DNA of 64,000 nucleotides from Streptacidiphilus sp. P02-A3a (GTDB lineage Bacteria; Actinomycetota; Actinomycetes; Streptomycetales; Streptomycetaceae): assembly GCF_014084105.1 (NCBI RefSeq), contig NZ_CP048289.1, positions 6,519,922 through 6,583,921 of the forward strand, read 5' to 3'. Positions 25,294 through 34,763 of the stretch are shown here, piece by piece (the first letter of the stretch is position 1; each line of letters begins with the position of its first letter). Below the pieces are notes generated by a model. The model ran no database searches and was not told the origin of the DNA. It was given only the letters and a program-made list of their open reading frames with translations. The translations under genes and the position numbers were made by a program.

Positions 25294-26208
25294 ATGGCGT
25301 CGGTGCCGGTCATCGAAGTGGAGCGGCTGCAGAAGCGGTACGGGGACCGGACGGTCGTGGCCGACGTGTCGTTCTCCGTCGACGAGGGCGAGATCTTCGG
25401 CATCCTGGGACCCAACGGGGCCGGCAAGACCACCACCGTCGAGTGCGTCAGCGGGCTGCGCGAGGCCGACGGCGGTCGGATCCGGGTGCTCGGGCTCGAC
25501 CCGGTCAAGGACCGCGCCGGGGTCGTCGCCGACCTCGGCGTGCAGCTCCAGCACAGCGAACTGCCGCCCAACCTGCGGGTGGGCGAGGCGCTGCGGCTGT
25601 TCAGCTCCTTCTACGAGCGCCCCGCCGACTGGCGCGAACTGCTGGAGGTGCTGGGCCTCGGGCCGCAGGTCGGGACCCGCTTCGGCAAGCTGTCCGGCGG
25701 GCAGCAGCAGCGGCTCTCGATCGCCCTGGCGCTGATCGGCAACCCCCGGGTGGCGATCCTCGACGAGCTCACCACCGGCCTCGACCCGGCCGCGCGGCGC
25801 GACACCTGGGAGCTGATCGAGTCGGTGCGCGACCGCGGCGTGACGATCCTGCTGGTCACCCACTTCATGGCGGAGGCCGAGCGGCTCTGCGACCGGGTGG
25901 CGGTGATCGACAGCGGACGCGTGAGCGCGCTGGGCACCCCCGGCGAACTGACCGCGCGGCTGGACGTCCGGCAGCGGATCCGGTTCACGCCCTCCGCCCC
26001 CGTCGACGACGGGCTGCTCAGCGACCTGCCCGAGGTCGAGTCGGTGAGTCGGCGCGGTGAGGAGGTGCTGGTCATCGGGGGCGGTGACGCCCTGGGCGCC
26101 GTCGTCGCCCACCTCGCCCGGCAGGGCGTGATCGCGCACCGGCTGCGGGTCGAACAGCCCAGCCTGGACGACGCGTTCCTCGCCATCACCGAACACCAGG
26201 AAAGCTGA
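25294..26208 (+). CDS. ABC-2 type exporter, ATP-binding subunit
   Basis: A 304-residue ATPase of the DrrA/CcmA drug-export group. Walker A is GPNGAGKTTT, the Q-loop is VQLQHSEL, the signature is LSGGQQQRL, Walker B is VAILDEL followed by the D-loop TTGLDPAARR, and the H-loop is LLVTHFM. The C-terminal 80 residues form the accessory domain of this group. GGGGAG lies 8 nt before the ATG. The permease starts 9 nt after the stop, and a kinase/regulator pair follows, the usual arrangement of a self-sensing antibiotic or lipid exporter. Confidence 0.92.
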   Translation: MASVPVIEVERLQKRYGDRTVVADVSFSVDEGEIFGILGPNGAGKTTTVECVSGLREADGGRIRVLGLDPVKDRAGVVADLGVQLQHSELPPNLRVGEALRLFSSFYERPADWRELLEVLGLGPQVGTRFGKLSGGQQQRLSIALALIGNPRVAILDELTTGLDPAARRDTWELIESVRDRGVTILLVTHFMAEAERLCDRVAVIDSGRVSALGTPGELTARLDVRQRIRFTPSAPVDDGLLSDLPEVESVSRRGEEVLVIGGGDALGAVVAHLARQGVIAHRLRVEQPSLDDAFLAITEHQES

Positions 26209-26217
26209 GGGGACCCG

Positions 26218-26991
26218 ATGACCACCGCCGTACTTCCCGCGCCCGCCCGCCGCGGCAGCCCGTTCTGGCTGCTGGCGCGGACCGAGGGCCTGCTCTTCCT
26301 CCGCTCGGCCGGATCGGTGCTGTGGACCGCGCTGCTGCCGGTCGTCGCCGTGGTCGTGCTCGGCATCGTGCCCGGCACCCGGCACCCCAGCCGCTCCTTC
26401 GGCGGCCAGAGTCCGCTGGAGGTCTACATCCCGATCCTGATGATGTACGTCTTCCTGATGGCGGCGGTGAACATGCTCCCCGCCGTGCTCACCGGCTACC
26501 GGGAGCGCGGCGTGCTGCGACGGCTGTCCACCACCCCGGTGCCGCCCGGTCGCCTGCTCGGCGCGCAGGCACTGATCTACCTGGGGCTCGGCGTCGTCGT
26601 CGACGCCGTCATCCTGGTGATCGGGACCGCCTTCGGCGCGCGGGCACCGCACCAGTTCGCCGGGTTCGTGCTCTCGCTGCTGCTGGTCGCCGCCGCCACC
26701 ATGGGCATCGGCATGCTGATCACCGCCGTCGCGCCGAACGAGAAGATCGCCAACGCGATCGGCCTGGCCACCTTCTTCCCGCTGATGTTCTTCGCCGGGC
26801 TGTGGATCCCCAGGGCCAGCATGGACTCGGTACTGCGCACCATCAGCGACTACAGTCCGCTGGGGGCCGGGGTGCGGGCGCTCCAGGCGTGCACCGACGG
26901 GCACTGGCCGCCGGCCGCCGCGCTGCTGGTCCTGGCAGGATATGCGATCGTCTGTGGTGCGGCGGCGGCGCGGCTGTTCCGCTGGGAGTAG
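26218..26991 (+). CDS. ABC-2 type exporter, permease subunit
   Basis: A 257-residue membrane protein with six hydrophobic helices: one near residues 33-55, then the ABC-2 core (YIPILMMYVFLMAAVNMLP and onwards) ending with IVCGAAAARLFRWE. The RGVLRRLSTTPVPPGRLLGAQ loop is the family hallmark of DrrB-like permeases. It forms the exporter with the preceding ATPase. The next gene, the kinase, starts 37 nt downstream. Confidence 0.9.
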   Translation: MTTAVLPAPARRGSPFWLLARTEGLLFLRSAGSVLWTALLPVVAVVVLGIVPGTRHPSRSFGGQSPLEVYIPILMMYVFLMAAVNMLPAVLTGYRERGVLRRLSTTPVPPGRLLGAQALIYLGLGVVVDAVILVIGTAFGARAPHQFAGFVLSLLLVAAATMGIGMLITAVAPNEKIANAIGLATFFPLMFFAGLWIPRASMDSVLRTISDYSPLGAGVRALQACTDGHWPPAAALLVLAGYAIVCGAAAARLFRWE

Positions 26992-27028
26992 CGCCGGGGC
27001 CGGGAGCGGATCGACAGGGGGAGCACCG

Positions 27029-28396
27029 ATGGAAGCCGCCGTGGGGCAGCACGGAGTGAACGCGGACGCCGCGCCCGATTCGTGGCAGTCCCGATCCGAC
27101 CGGATGGCACGACTGCTGCTGCTGCCGATCCTGGCCGTGGCCACGCTGCTGGCCGTGCTCGCGGGACCGGGCAGTGCGCACCCCTGGTCCGCCGCGGTCG
27201 GCGGCCGGACGGGGACGACCGTGATCGTGCTGGCCGCCGCCTGGTCGCTGGGGCTGAGCCGCTACCCGGTCACCGGCGTGCGGACGGCCGTCCGCACCCT
27301 GGTCTTCGGCGTGCACGCGGCGCTGGCCGGGGTACTCGTCTGGGCGAACCCCTGGTACGGGGTGTTCGCGATCAGCGGCTACTTCTTCGCCGACGAACTG
27401 CCGCCCGGTCGCCGCCGGGCCGGATTCGCCCTGATCGCCGTGGTCCTGGCGGGCTCGCAGACCGGCGGCTACCCGGACGCCTGGAACACGCACACCCTGG
27501 TCTTCCTGCTGATGGCGGGCTTCAACCTGACCATGGTGCTGCTGATGGTGGGCCTCACCAACCGGGTGATGACCCAGAACACCGAGCGGGGCCGGATGGT
27601 CGAACAACTGGGCGAGGCCAACCGCCGGTTGCAGGCCTCGATGGCCGAGAACGCCGGACTGCACGCCCAACTCATGGTCCAGGCGAAGGAGGCGGGCATC
27701 GTGGAGGAGCGCCAGCGGCTGGCGGGCGAGATCCACGACACCCTCGCCCAGGGGCTGACCGGCATCGTCGCGCAGCTGGAAGCGGCCCGGCAGGCGCGCC
27801 ACGACGAGGCGGAGTGGAGCCGCCACCTCGACCTCGCCGCCGGCCTGGCCCGGTCCAACCTCACCGAGGCCCGCCGCTCGGTGCGGGCCCTGCGGCCGGA
27901 GCAGTTGGAGCAGGCGACGCTGCCGGAGGCCATCGGCGCGCTCGCCCGCGGCTGGTCCGAGCACTCGGCGGTACCGGCCGAGGTGGAGACCACCGGGCTG
28001 CCCGTCCCGGCCGGTCCCGACCTGGAGGCGGCGCTGTTCCGGGTGGCCCAGGAGGCGCTGTCGAACATCGGCAAGCACGCCCGGGCGTCGAAGGTGCACC
28101 TGACCCTCACCTATCTCGACGACACGCTGCTGCTCGACGTCGCCGACGACGGCGTCGGCTTCACCCCCGCCGCCGGTGCCGGTACCGGCGGCAACGGCGG
28201 CGGCTTCGGCCTCGCCGGGATGCGCCGCCGACTCGCGCGGTTCTCCGGGACGCTGAACCTGGAGTCCGCCCCCGGCGACGGCACCATCGTCAACGCCGCG
28301 GTGCCGCTCCGGGCAGCCCCGGCGGCCTCCCCCTCCCCCTCCCCCTTTCCCGTGCGGACCCCGGTGCGCACCGAGCCGACCGGAGCGACCCGATGA
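27029..28396 (+). CDS. Membrane sensor histidine kinase (HisKA_3) of the ABC operon
   Basis: A 455-residue kinase with about five N-terminal membrane helices (residues about 30-195), a coiled linker ([22 protein letters not shown]), the HisKA_3 motif [18 protein letters not shown] (phospho-His about 236) and a HATPase_c domain ([28 protein letters not shown]). The tail is Ser/Pro-rich. AGGGGAG lies 5 nt before the ATG. The stop overlaps the regulator start (ATGA). Placement after an ABC-2 exporter suggests it senses the exported compound or membrane damage. Confidence 0.9.
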   Translation: MEAAVGQHGVNADAAPDSWQSRSDRMARLLLLPILAVATLLAVLAGPGSAHPWSAAVGGRTGTTVIVLAAAWSLGLSRYPVTGVRTAVRTLVFGVHAALAGVLVWANPWYGVFAISGYFFADELPPGRRRAGFALIAVVLAGSQTGGYPDAWNTHTLVFLLMAGFNLTMVLLMVGLTNRVMTQNTERGRMVEQLGEANRRLQASMAENAGLHAQLMVQAKEAGIVEERQRLAGEIHDTLAQGLTGIVAQLEAARQARHDEAEWSRHLDLAAGLARSNLTEARRSVRALRPEQLEQATLPEAIGALARGWSEHSAVPAEVETTGLPVPAGPDLEAALFRVAQEALSNIGKHARASKVHLTLTYLDDTLLLDVADDGVGFTPAAGAGTGGNGGGFGLAGMRRRLARFSGTLNLESAPGDGTIVNAAVPLRAAPAASPSPSPFPVRTPVRTEPTGATR

Positions 28397-29031
28397 GCCC
28401 GATCCGACTGCTGATCGTGGACGACCACCCGGTCATGCGCGACGGCCTGCGCGGGGTCTTCGCCGGTGACGCCGGATTCGAGGTCGTCGGCGAGGCGGGG
28501 GACGGCGCGGAGGCGGTCCGGCAGGCCCAGCGCACCGACATCCGCGTCGACGTGGTCCTGATGGACCTGCGGATGCCCGGCACCGGCGGGGTGGAGGCCA
28601 TCCTGCGGCTGCGCGAACTGAACCATCCGGCCAGGATCCTGGTGCTGACCACCTTCGACGCCGACCGCGACGTGCTGCCCGCCATCGAGGCCGGGGCCAC
28701 CGGCTACCTGCTCAAGGACGCCCCGCGGGAGGAGCTGATCCGGGCGGTACGGGCGGCCCACGCCGGGCAGCCGGTGCTCTCCCCCTCCGTCGCCGGAACC
28801 CTGATGGGACGCCTCGGGGTGCGCGAACCGGGCACCCTGAGCCCCCGCGAACTGGACGTGCTCCGGCTGGTCGCCGCCGGCGCCACCAACCAGGCCGTCG
28901 CCCGCGAACTGCACGTCAGCGAGGCCACCATCAAGACCCACCTGACGCACCTCTACACCAAGCTCGGAGTCCGCGACCGCGCGGCGGCCGTGGCCGCGGC
29001 CTACGAGCGCGGACTCCTCGGGCGGAACTGA
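28393..29031 (+). CDS. NarL/LuxR family response regulator of the ABC operon
   Basis: A 212-residue regulator: receiver domain (IVDDHP acidic pair, phospho-Asp about 58 in [12 protein letters not shown], Lys in YLLKDA) and LuxR helix-turn-helix ([19 protein letters not shown], then [20 protein letters not shown]). The start overlaps the kinase stop by 4 bp. It presumably activates the ABC operon; the 54-bp palindrome ahead of the operon is one candidate target. Confidence 0.92.
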   Translation: MSPIRLLIVDDHPVMRDGLRGVFAGDAGFEVVGEAGDGAEAVRQAQRTDIRVDVVLMDLRMPGTGGVEAILRLRELNHPARILVLTTFDADRDVLPAIEAGATGYLLKDAPREELIRAVRAAHAGQPVLSPSVAGTLMGRLGVREPGTLSPRELDVLRLVAAGATNQAVARELHVSEATIKTHLTHLYTKLGVRDRAAAVAAAYERGLLGRN

Positions 29032-29050
29032 CCGTCACCCACTGCCCTGA

Positions 29051-29072
29051 GCCCGCCGACCCGGCGGCGGGC
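29051..29072 (+). terminator. Terminator of the ABC/two-component operon
   Basis: GCCCGCCG and CGGCGGGC form a perfect 8-bp stem with a 6-nt loop, 19 nt after the regulator stop. Confidence 0.65.
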
Positions 29073-29075
29073 CGG

Positions 29076-29183
29076 TCAGCGCCGTGCCGCGACGTCGGCG
29101 GTGAGGTAGCCGTTCTTCGCCGCCAGGTAGCGGCTGTACCACTGCCCCGCGACGTCGTCGGCCTCGTGAGCCGGACGGCACAT
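29076..29183 (-). CDS. Short ORF or remnant gene end, unrecognised
   Basis: A 35-codon minus-strand ORF whose product includes ADDVAGQWYSRYLAAKNGY. Third codon positions are almost all G or C, unlike the AT-richer sequence just upstream of it, so it looks like real or recently real coding sequence. There is no good Shine-Dalgarno before the ATG, and the composition breaks off at the start. It may be the surviving C-terminus of a lost gene, or a small protein. I do not recognise the family. Confidence 0.35.
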   Translation of the reverse strand: MCRPAHEADDVAGQWYSRYLAAKNGYLTADVAARR

Positions 29184-29429
29184 GATGACTGTTCATCGTC
29201 ATATTCATACCAGCGGACGGCGCGGTTTGATCCGGACCGTCCAGGAGAGACGAAGCCTGAGCACCACCCGTCCATACCGGCCAGCCGGAGTCGTTCACGT
29301 AATGGCGTGAAATGTACGCGACACTCCGGCCATACCCGCTTTTTGACCTCAGAACTTGAAGGCATATCCTTCCAAAGTTGCCCATAGCATTCAGGTCCGG
29401 TATGGACGCCGGACACCGGGAGAGTCGTC
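29184..29429. promoter_or_regulatory. Low-GC leader/promoter region of glcP
   Basis: This 246-bp stretch is noticeably AT-richer than its surroundings (for example CTTTTTGACC and the GGCATATCC area) and has no supported gene. It is read as the promoter and leader of glcP. TCCGG and CCGGA half-sites flank TATGGACG just before the gene. GGGAGAG lies about 5 nt before the GTG. Confidence 0.5.
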
Positions 29430-30854
29430 GTGACCAGCACAGCCAACTCCGTGTCCGCATCGTCGCCCCAAGCATCGAGCTCGGGCGACGGCCTCGCACA
29501 CGTCATCTTCATCACCGCCGCCGCGGCCATGGGCGGCTTCCTCTTCGGCTACGACAGCTCCGTGATCAACGGAGCCACCGGCGCGATCCAGAGCAAGTAC
29601 GGCATCGGATCGGCCGAACTCGCCCAGGTCGTGGCGATCGCGCTGATCGGCTGCGCCATCGGCGCGGCCACCGCGGGCCGGATAGCCGACCGGATCGGCC
29701 GGATCCGGGTCATGCAGATCGCCGCCGTCCTGTTCACCATCAGCGCCGTCGGCTCGGCACTCTCCTTCGCCGTGTGGGACCTCGCCCTGTGGCGGGTCCT
29801 CGGCGGCTTCGGCATCGGCATGGCCTCGGTCATCGGCCCGGCCTACATCGCCGAGGTCGCGCCGCCCGCCTACCGCGGCCGGCTCGCCTCCTTCCAGCAG
29901 GCCGCGATCGTCATCGGCATCGCCCTCTCCCAACTCGTCAACTGGGGCATCCTCAACGCCGCGGGCGGCAAGGACCGGGGCCACCTGCTCGGGCTGGAGG
30001 CCTGGCAGGTCATGCTCGGCGTGATGGTGATCCCGGCGATGATCTACGGGCTGCTCTCCTTCGTCATCCCCGAGTCCCCGCGGTTCCTGATCTCGGCCGG
30101 ACGGATCGAGCGGGCCAAGGCCGTCATCGCCGAGGTCGAGCCCTCCGTGCCCGACCTGGACGCCAGGGTCGCCGAGATCCAGGCGGGCATGCACTCGGAG
30201 CAGAAGTCCACGTTCAAGGACCTGTTCGGCGGGCGCGTCGGTTTCAAGCCCATCGTCTGGGTCGGCATCGGCCTGGCCGTCTTCCAGCAGCTGGTCGGCA
30301 TCAACGTCGCCTTCTACTACTCCAACACGCTGTGGCAGTCGGTCGGCATCGACCCGAGCTCGTCCTTCCTGTACTCGTTCACCACCTCCATCGTGAACAT
30401 CATCGGCACCGTGGTCGCGATGATCATGGTGGACCGCATCGGACGCCGGGCGCTGATCCTGATCGGCTCCTGCGGCATGACCGTGGCCCTGGGCTTCGAG
30501 GCCTGGGCCTTCGCCGCCAAGACCGGCACCACGCTGCCGCACGCGCAGGGCATGGTGGCGCTGATCGCCGCCCACGTCTTCGTGTTCTTCTTCGCCATGT
30601 CCTGGGGCGTCGTGGTCTGGGTCATGCTCGGCGAGATGTTCCCGAACCGGCTGCGCGCCGCGGCCCTGGGCGTCGGCGCCGCCGCCAACTGGATCGCCAA
30701 CTGGGCCATCACCGCGAGCTTCCCCAGCCTCGCCGCCTGGAACCTCACCACGACCTACGCCATCTACACGGTCTTCGCGGCGCTCTCGATCCCCTTCGTG
30801 CTCAAGTGCGTGAAGGAGACCAAGGGCACCCGCCTGGAGGACAACGTCGGCTGA
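29430..30854 (+). CDS. glcP: Glucose permease GlcP (sugar porter family MFS)
   Basis: A 474-residue sugar porter with 12 membrane segments. It is very close along its whole length to my recollection of Streptomyces coelicolor GlcP (for example AAAAMGGFLFGYDS, IADRIGRIR, IPESPRFLIS, FQQLVGINVAFYYS, MSWGVVVWVMLGEMFPNR, FVLKCVKETKG). Family motifs GRxxDRxGR, PESPR and the QQxxGxN sugar-binding helix are intact. GlcP is the main H+/glucose symporter of streptomycetes and supplies glucose kinase-dependent carbon repression. It is monocistronic: own leader, strong terminator 15 nt downstream. S. coelicolor carries two copies, so this may be one of several. Confidence 0.93.
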   Translation: MTSTANSVSASSPQASSSGDGLAHVIFITAAAAMGGFLFGYDSSVINGATGAIQSKYGIGSAELAQVVAIALIGCAIGAATAGRIADRIGRIRVMQIAAVLFTISAVGSALSFAVWDLALWRVLGGFGIGMASVIGPAYIAEVAPPAYRGRLASFQQAAIVIGIALSQLVNWGILNAAGGKDRGHLLGLEAWQVMLGVMVIPAMIYGLLSFVIPESPRFLISAGRIERAKAVIAEVEPSVPDLDARVAEIQAGMHSEQKSTFKDLFGGRVGFKPIVWVGIGLAVFQQLVGINVAFYYSNTLWQSVGIDPSSSFLYSFTTSIVNIIGTVVAMIMVDRIGRRALILIGSCGMTVALGFEAWAFAAKTGTTLPHAQGMVALIAAHVFVFFFAMSWGVVVWVMLGEMFPNRLRAAALGVGAAANWIANWAITASFPSLAAWNLTTTYAIYTVFAALSIPFVLKCVKETKGTRLEDNVG

Positions 30855-30869
30855 ACCCCGGCCGCGCGA

Positions 30870-30912
30870 CGGCGGCCCGGCGGACGGGGTTCTCCCGTCC
30901 GCCGGGCCGCCG
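30870..30912. terminator. Strong bidirectional terminator between glcP and the nuclease gene
   Basis: A perfect 19-bp stem (30870-30888 with 30894-30912) and a 5-nt loop GTTCT, 15 nt after the glcP stop and 36 nt from the stop of the convergent nuclease gene. Confidence 0.9.
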
Positions 30913-30948
30913 CAGTCGGGCCGGGTGCCGCTCAGGACGTGCGCGTCC

Positions 30949-33384
30949 TCACGGGCGGAACTGGACCTCCTGCGGGTCGTGGTCGCTGGTCTGGTTCGCG
31001 TACTCCGAGTTCATGTGCACGACCTGGTAGACCGTCCCGGTCACGCCCCGGCTCACCAGGATGTGGTCCAGCACCTCGGACACGCCGTCGTAGTCGTAGG
31101 TGTACTGCTCGTCCACGGGCAGCTTGGTGATCAGGTCGGTGAGCAGCGCCGGGCCGCTGCCGTCCGCGGTGCCGGTGGTCAGCGACATCAGCGCCGGGCT
31201 GAACTGGTAGTCGTTCAGGTCGCCGACGACGACCACGTCCGCGTTCTTCTTGACGGCCAGGATCTGCTGCACGAAGTCGTGCACCACCTGCGCCTGCCCG
31301 GAGCGCTGCACCTGCGAGGACTGCTCCGGGTACTGGAAGCGTCCGTCCTGGTTCTGGTCGCCGAGCTTGGCGACGAAGTGGTTGGCGATCACGAAGACCG
31401 GCTTGCCCTGGAACTCGAACTCGCCCACCAGCGGCTTGCGGCTGGCCTCCCAGACCGGGTTCTGCGGGTCGATCCGGCCGGGCGAGAGGGTCAGCTGCGG
31501 CTGTCCGTCGACCTTGGTCACCGCGGTACCGGTGGTGCCGCGGTCGACGCCCGCCGGGCCGCGGTCCACGAAGGAGACCCGGGACGGGTCGAACAGGAAG
31601 ACCACCCGGATGTTGCCGCCGGGCTGGCCGCCGTCCTGGTCGTTGACCGGGTCGATCTCGCGGTAGCTGTACTGCGGTCCGCCGGCGGCGGTGATCGCCG
31701 AGGTCAGCTTGCCGATCGTCTGGTCGGCGGCGACGGTGCCGTCGTCGGTCGCGCCGGAGTTGTCCTGGATCTCCTCCAGCGCGATGATGTCCGGCTCGGC
31801 GAGGTTGACCACGATGCCCTTGGCCAGCGCGGAGAACTTGGTGGCCGGGTCGGTCGGGGCCAGGTTCTCCACGTTGTAGGTGGCGATCGAGAGGTCCCGC
31901 GGCTTGGCGGCGGTGGCCACGACCGGGGCCAGGCCGGCCCGCTGCACGGTGCCCAGGCTGGAGGCCGCGAGCACGAAGCCGCCGTACTGGGAGTAGTCGA
32001 CGGTGCCGACGGTGGCCCCGGTGAACTCGTCGCCGACGCTCACCTCCGGGTTGCCGCCGTCGTCGGCGACGACCTCCAGCCGTCCGGAGGGGGTGGCGTT
32101 CTCCGCGAGCAGTTCGCTGCCGCCGCGGTAGGTGGTGTCCTCGGTGGGCTTCACCGTGACGTACTGCTCGCCGTAGGAGTCGGACGGGCCGACCACCCGG
32201 GCGTTGTCGACCTCGACCCGCATGCCCTCGATCGACTCGTAGAAGTCGAGCACCGAGCGGCTCGGGGTGATCGGCGTGCTCTCGATGTTGCCGCCGCCCA
32301 GGTCGGGGGCGTAGGTGGCGGGCACGTTCGCGGCGCTGAGCACGATCGGCGCGGGCAGCGGGTTGCCGCTGCTGAGGGTGACCACGGTCGGGCCGGTCAG
32401 CTCGGTGACGCTGAGGTTGGAGGTGGTCGCCGTGGTGTCGCCGCTGGCCAGCGGGTAGTACTGCTGCACCTTGGCGGAGACCAGGACCGAGTCGCCGACC
32501 GAGACCGTGGGGGCCGAGGCGGTGTAGACGAAGACGCCCTCGCTGGTGGCCGGGTCGGCGTCGGGGTCCGGGTCCTGGATCCAGAAGCCCTTGCTGCCGC
32601 TGGTGCGGACGGCGGTGACCACGCCGGGCACGTCGCTGACGGTCTGTCCGTTCAGCGGCGAGACCCAGCTGGTGCCCTGGATGTCGTGGATCCGGACGCT
32701 GCCCGGTGTCGGCGTCGCGCTGGGGGTCGGCGTGGGCGTGCCGGATCCCGAGGCGGAGTCGCGCGGGTCGGGCGCGACGGCGGTGAAGTCCGCGCCGTTC
32801 TGCCCGGTGTCGGTGCCGACGGCGTCGCGGATGTCGGCCGTGGTGTTGCTGAGCAGCGGCGCGTCCGCGCTGCCCTGGTGGACCACCGCCGTGCCGTAGC
32901 CGACCAGGTCCCCGATGGTGCTGTCGGCCGCGCAGTCCGCGGCGGTCTTGCAGCTCAGCGGCGTCTGCGTGGTCACCAGGGCGACCGTGCCCGAGGTGCC
33001 GCTCAGGTTGATCGCGCCGGTGGCGTCCGGCGTCGGCAGGTCCGCGGTACCGGCCGCGCCCGCGGCCTCCTGCACCAGGTAGTAGCCGCCGGGCGCGATG
33101 GAGCCGGTGAGGGCCGTCGTCTGCCAGGTCGTGCTCGCCCCCGGAGCCGCCGAGAGGTACTGCACCGACCAACTGCTCAGGTCCACCGGGGCGGTACCGT
33201 CGTTGCGCAGTTCGATGAAGTCGTTCTTCAGCGTGGCACCGGAGTTGCCACCGCCGCCGTAGACCTGGCTGATCACCACGTCCGGGGACGGCGCGGCCCC
33301 CGCCGAGGGCGCGAGGGCGACGGCGGCGACCAGGCCGCCCACCGCGAGCGTGGCGGTCAGCAGCCGGGAACGGGATCTGGACAC
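30949..33384 (-). CDS. Secreted ExeM/NucH-family extracellular endonuclease
   Basis: An 811-residue secreted protein. Signal peptide about residues 1-31 (RSRSRLL, hydrophobic core, GAA-AP). A lamin-tail domain (about 32-150: VVISQVYGGGGNSGATLKNDF, FIELRNDG), a TPTPS linker, OB-like repeats (IHDIQG to about 470) and a C-terminal endonuclease/exonuclease/phosphatase domain follow. The latter has ATYNVENL, IIALEEIQDN (catalytic Glu), VFVIANHF, VVVGDLNDYQ (DxN) and SDHDP, the complete catalytic set. Likely role: extracellular DNA degradation for phosphate or nitrogen, or biofilm turnover. GTG 33384 is chosen because AGGAGG lies 4 nt before it; a hairpin (33403-33427) sits just ahead of that. Confidence 0.9.
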   Translation of the reverse strand: MSRSRSRLLTATLAVGGLVAAVALAPSAGAAPSPDVVISQVYGGGGNSGATLKNDFIELRNDGTAPVDLSSWSVQYLSAAPGASTTWQTTALTGSIAPGGYYLVQEAAGAAGTADLPTPDATGAINLSGTSGTVALVTTQTPLSCKTAADCAADSTIGDLVGYGTAVVHQGSADAPLLSNTTADIRDAVGTDTGQNGADFTAVAPDPRDSASGSGTPTPTPSATPTPGSVRIHDIQGTSWVSPLNGQTVSDVPGVVTAVRTSGSKGFWIQDPDPDADPATSEGVFVYTASAPTVSVGDSVLVSAKVQQYYPLASGDTTATTSNLSVTELTGPTVVTLSSGNPLPAPIVLSAANVPATYAPDLGGGNIESTPITPSRSVLDFYESIEGMRVEVDNARVVGPSDSYGEQYVTVKPTEDTTYRGGSELLAENATPSGRLEVVADDGGNPEVSVGDEFTGATVGTVDYSQYGGFVLAASSLGTVQRAGLAPVVATAAKPRDLSIATYNVENLAPTDPATKFSALAKGIVVNLAEPDIIALEEIQDNSGATDDGTVAADQTIGKLTSAITAAGGPQYSYREIDPVNDQDGGQPGGNIRVVFLFDPSRVSFVDRGPAGVDRGTTGTAVTKVDGQPQLTLSPGRIDPQNPVWEASRKPLVGEFEFQGKPVFVIANHFVAKLGDQNQDGRFQYPEQSSQVQRSGQAQVVHDFVQQILAVKKNADVVVVGDLNDYQFSPALMSLTTGTADGSGPALLTDLITKLPVDEQYTYDYDGVSEVLDHILVSRGVTGTVYQVVHMNSEYANQTSDHDPQEVQFRP

Positions 33385-33402
33385 GGTCCTCCTAGACCTA
33401 AC

Positions 33403-33427
33403 CCTCCACCCGGGGGTCGGGTGGAGG
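33403..33427. promoter_or_regulatory. Hairpin in the 5' leader of the nuclease gene
   Basis: CCTCCACCCG and CGGGTGGAGG form a perfect 10-bp stem with a 5-nt loop, about 9 nt upstream of the AGGAGG ribosome-binding site. It could be an attenuator, an mRNA stabiliser, or a second terminator for readthrough from the upstream operon. Confidence 0.5.
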
Positions 33428-33566
33428 CACCGAGGTTCTGAGCGACTGTCAGGGGCCAGGATGGGCCATTGCGGTGAACCAGCCATGACGAACGGGAAGA
33501 CTGCTCCCACTGTTTTTCTTCGGCCAGATGTCCTCGCAGGTGGGAGGCGGTCTACGCGGGTGGCAT

Positions 33567-33588
33567 CGGAGCCGGTCGGCCGGCTCCG
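33567..33588 (-). terminator. Terminator of the NRPS-like operon
   Basis: CGGAGCCGG, a 4-nt loop and CCGGCTCCG form a perfect 9-bp stem, 9 nt beyond the stop of the last gene of the operon (acyl-CoA dehydrogenase). Confidence 0.75.
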
Positions 33589-33597
33589 CGTGGTCGG

Positions 33598-34761
33598 CTA
33601 GAGCGAACGGCTGATGGCCACCCGTTGGATCTGGTTGGTGCCCTCGATGATCTGGAGGAGTTTCGCCTCCCGCATCCAGCGCTCGACCGGGTGGTCCTCG
33701 ACGTAGCCGTAGGCGCCGAGCACCTGGACCGCGTCCAGCGTCGCCTGCATGGCGGTCTCGGTGGCGAACAGCTTGGCCTGGGCGGCGGCGGTGGAGCAGC
33801 GTCCGCCCTGGTCCTTGGTCCTGGCCGCGTCGCGGACCAGGGCCCGGGAGGCGGCGATCCGGGTGGCGGTGTCGGCCAGCGGGAACGAGACGCCCTGGAA
33901 CTCGAAGACCGGCTGGCCGAACTGGTGCCGGCTCTTGGCGTACCGCACCGCGTAGTCCAGGGCGGCCTGGGCCAGGCCGACCGCGCAGGCGGCGATGGAC
34001 ATCCGGCCGACGTCGAACACGTCCAGGGCGATCAGGAAGCCGCGTCCGGGGCGGCCGATCAGCCGCTCCGCCGGGACCTGGACCGCGTCCAGCACCACCT
34101 GGGCGGTCGGCGAGGAGCGGGCGCCCATCTTGCGTTCCTTGCGCTGCGGCCGGATCCCCGGCGTCCGGGCGTCCGCGAGCAGCACCGAGATCCCGCGCGG
34201 GCCCGGGCCCCCGGTCCGGCAGTAGATGTTGTAGTAGTCGGCGATCCCGGCGTGGCTGACCCAGGACTTGGTGCCGGTGACGGTGTAGCCGTCGTCCCCG
34301 GCCGGGTCGCGGACGGCGGTGGTGCCGATCGCCGAGAGGTCGGAGCCGACCTCGGGTTCGGACATGCAGTTGGCGCCGAGCAGTTCGCCGCCGAGGAAGC
34401 CCGGCAGCCAGTCGGCCCGCTGCTGTTCCGAGCCGAAGGCCGCGAGCGGCAGGCAGGACAGGGTGTGCACGTTGATCGCCTGGGCCGGGACCAGCCAGCG
34501 GCGGGCGATCCGCTCCAGTACCTGCACGTAGACCTCGAACGGCTGCCCGCCGCCGCCGTACTCCACCGGGTAGGGCAGGCCGAGCAGGCCCGCCCTCCCC
34601 AGCAGCCGGAGTTGTTCGCGCGGGAACTCGCCCCGGGCCTCGTGCTCGGCGGCACGCGGCGCGAGTTCCCTGTCGGCGATCCGGTCGACCAGCTCGAACA
34701 GCGCCCGCAGTTCGTCGGGGTCCGAGGCGCGCGGGGCCGCCGTTGACCGGGGGGTTGCCAT
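33598..34761 (-). CDS. Acyl-CoA dehydrogenase family flavoprotein
   Basis: A 387-residue acyl-CoA dehydrogenase: ANCMSEPEVGSD and KSWVSHAGIAD (flavin-binding loops), RKMGARSSPT, and the C-terminal GAYGYVEDHPVERWMREAKLLQIIEGTNQIQR, where the Glu of IIEGTN is the usual catalytic base. In NRPS-like operons such enzymes oxidise carrier-bound aminoacyl thioesters (for example prolyl to pyrrolyl), and a carrier protein is encoded in this operon. It is the last of eight minus-strand genes. The ATG lies 2 nt after the MFS stop, with GAGGAG 5 nt before it. Confidence 0.88.
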   Translation of the reverse strand: MATPRSTAAPRASDPDELRALFELVDRIADRELAPRAAEHEARGEFPREQLRLLGRAGLLGLPYPVEYGGGGQPFEVYVQVLERIARRWLVPAQAINVHTLSCLPLAAFGSEQQRADWLPGFLGGELLGANCMSEPEVGSDLSAIGTTAVRDPAGDDGYTVTGTKSWVSHAGIADYYNIYCRTGGPGPRGISVLLADARTPGIRPQRKERKMGARSSPTAQVVLDAVQVPAERLIGRPGRGFLIALDVFDVGRMSIAACAVGLAQAALDYAVRYAKSRHQFGQPVFEFQGVSFPLADTATRIAASRALVRDAARTKDQGGRCSTAAAQAKLFATETAMQATLDAVQVLGAYGYVEDHPVERWMREAKLLQIIEGTNQIQRVAISRSL

Positions 34762-34763
34762 GG

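Noticed and set aside
33598..34761. Acyl-CoA dehydrogenase as a fatty-acid beta-oxidation gene
   Set aside because: No other beta-oxidation gene is nearby, and it is the last gene of a carrier-protein operon.
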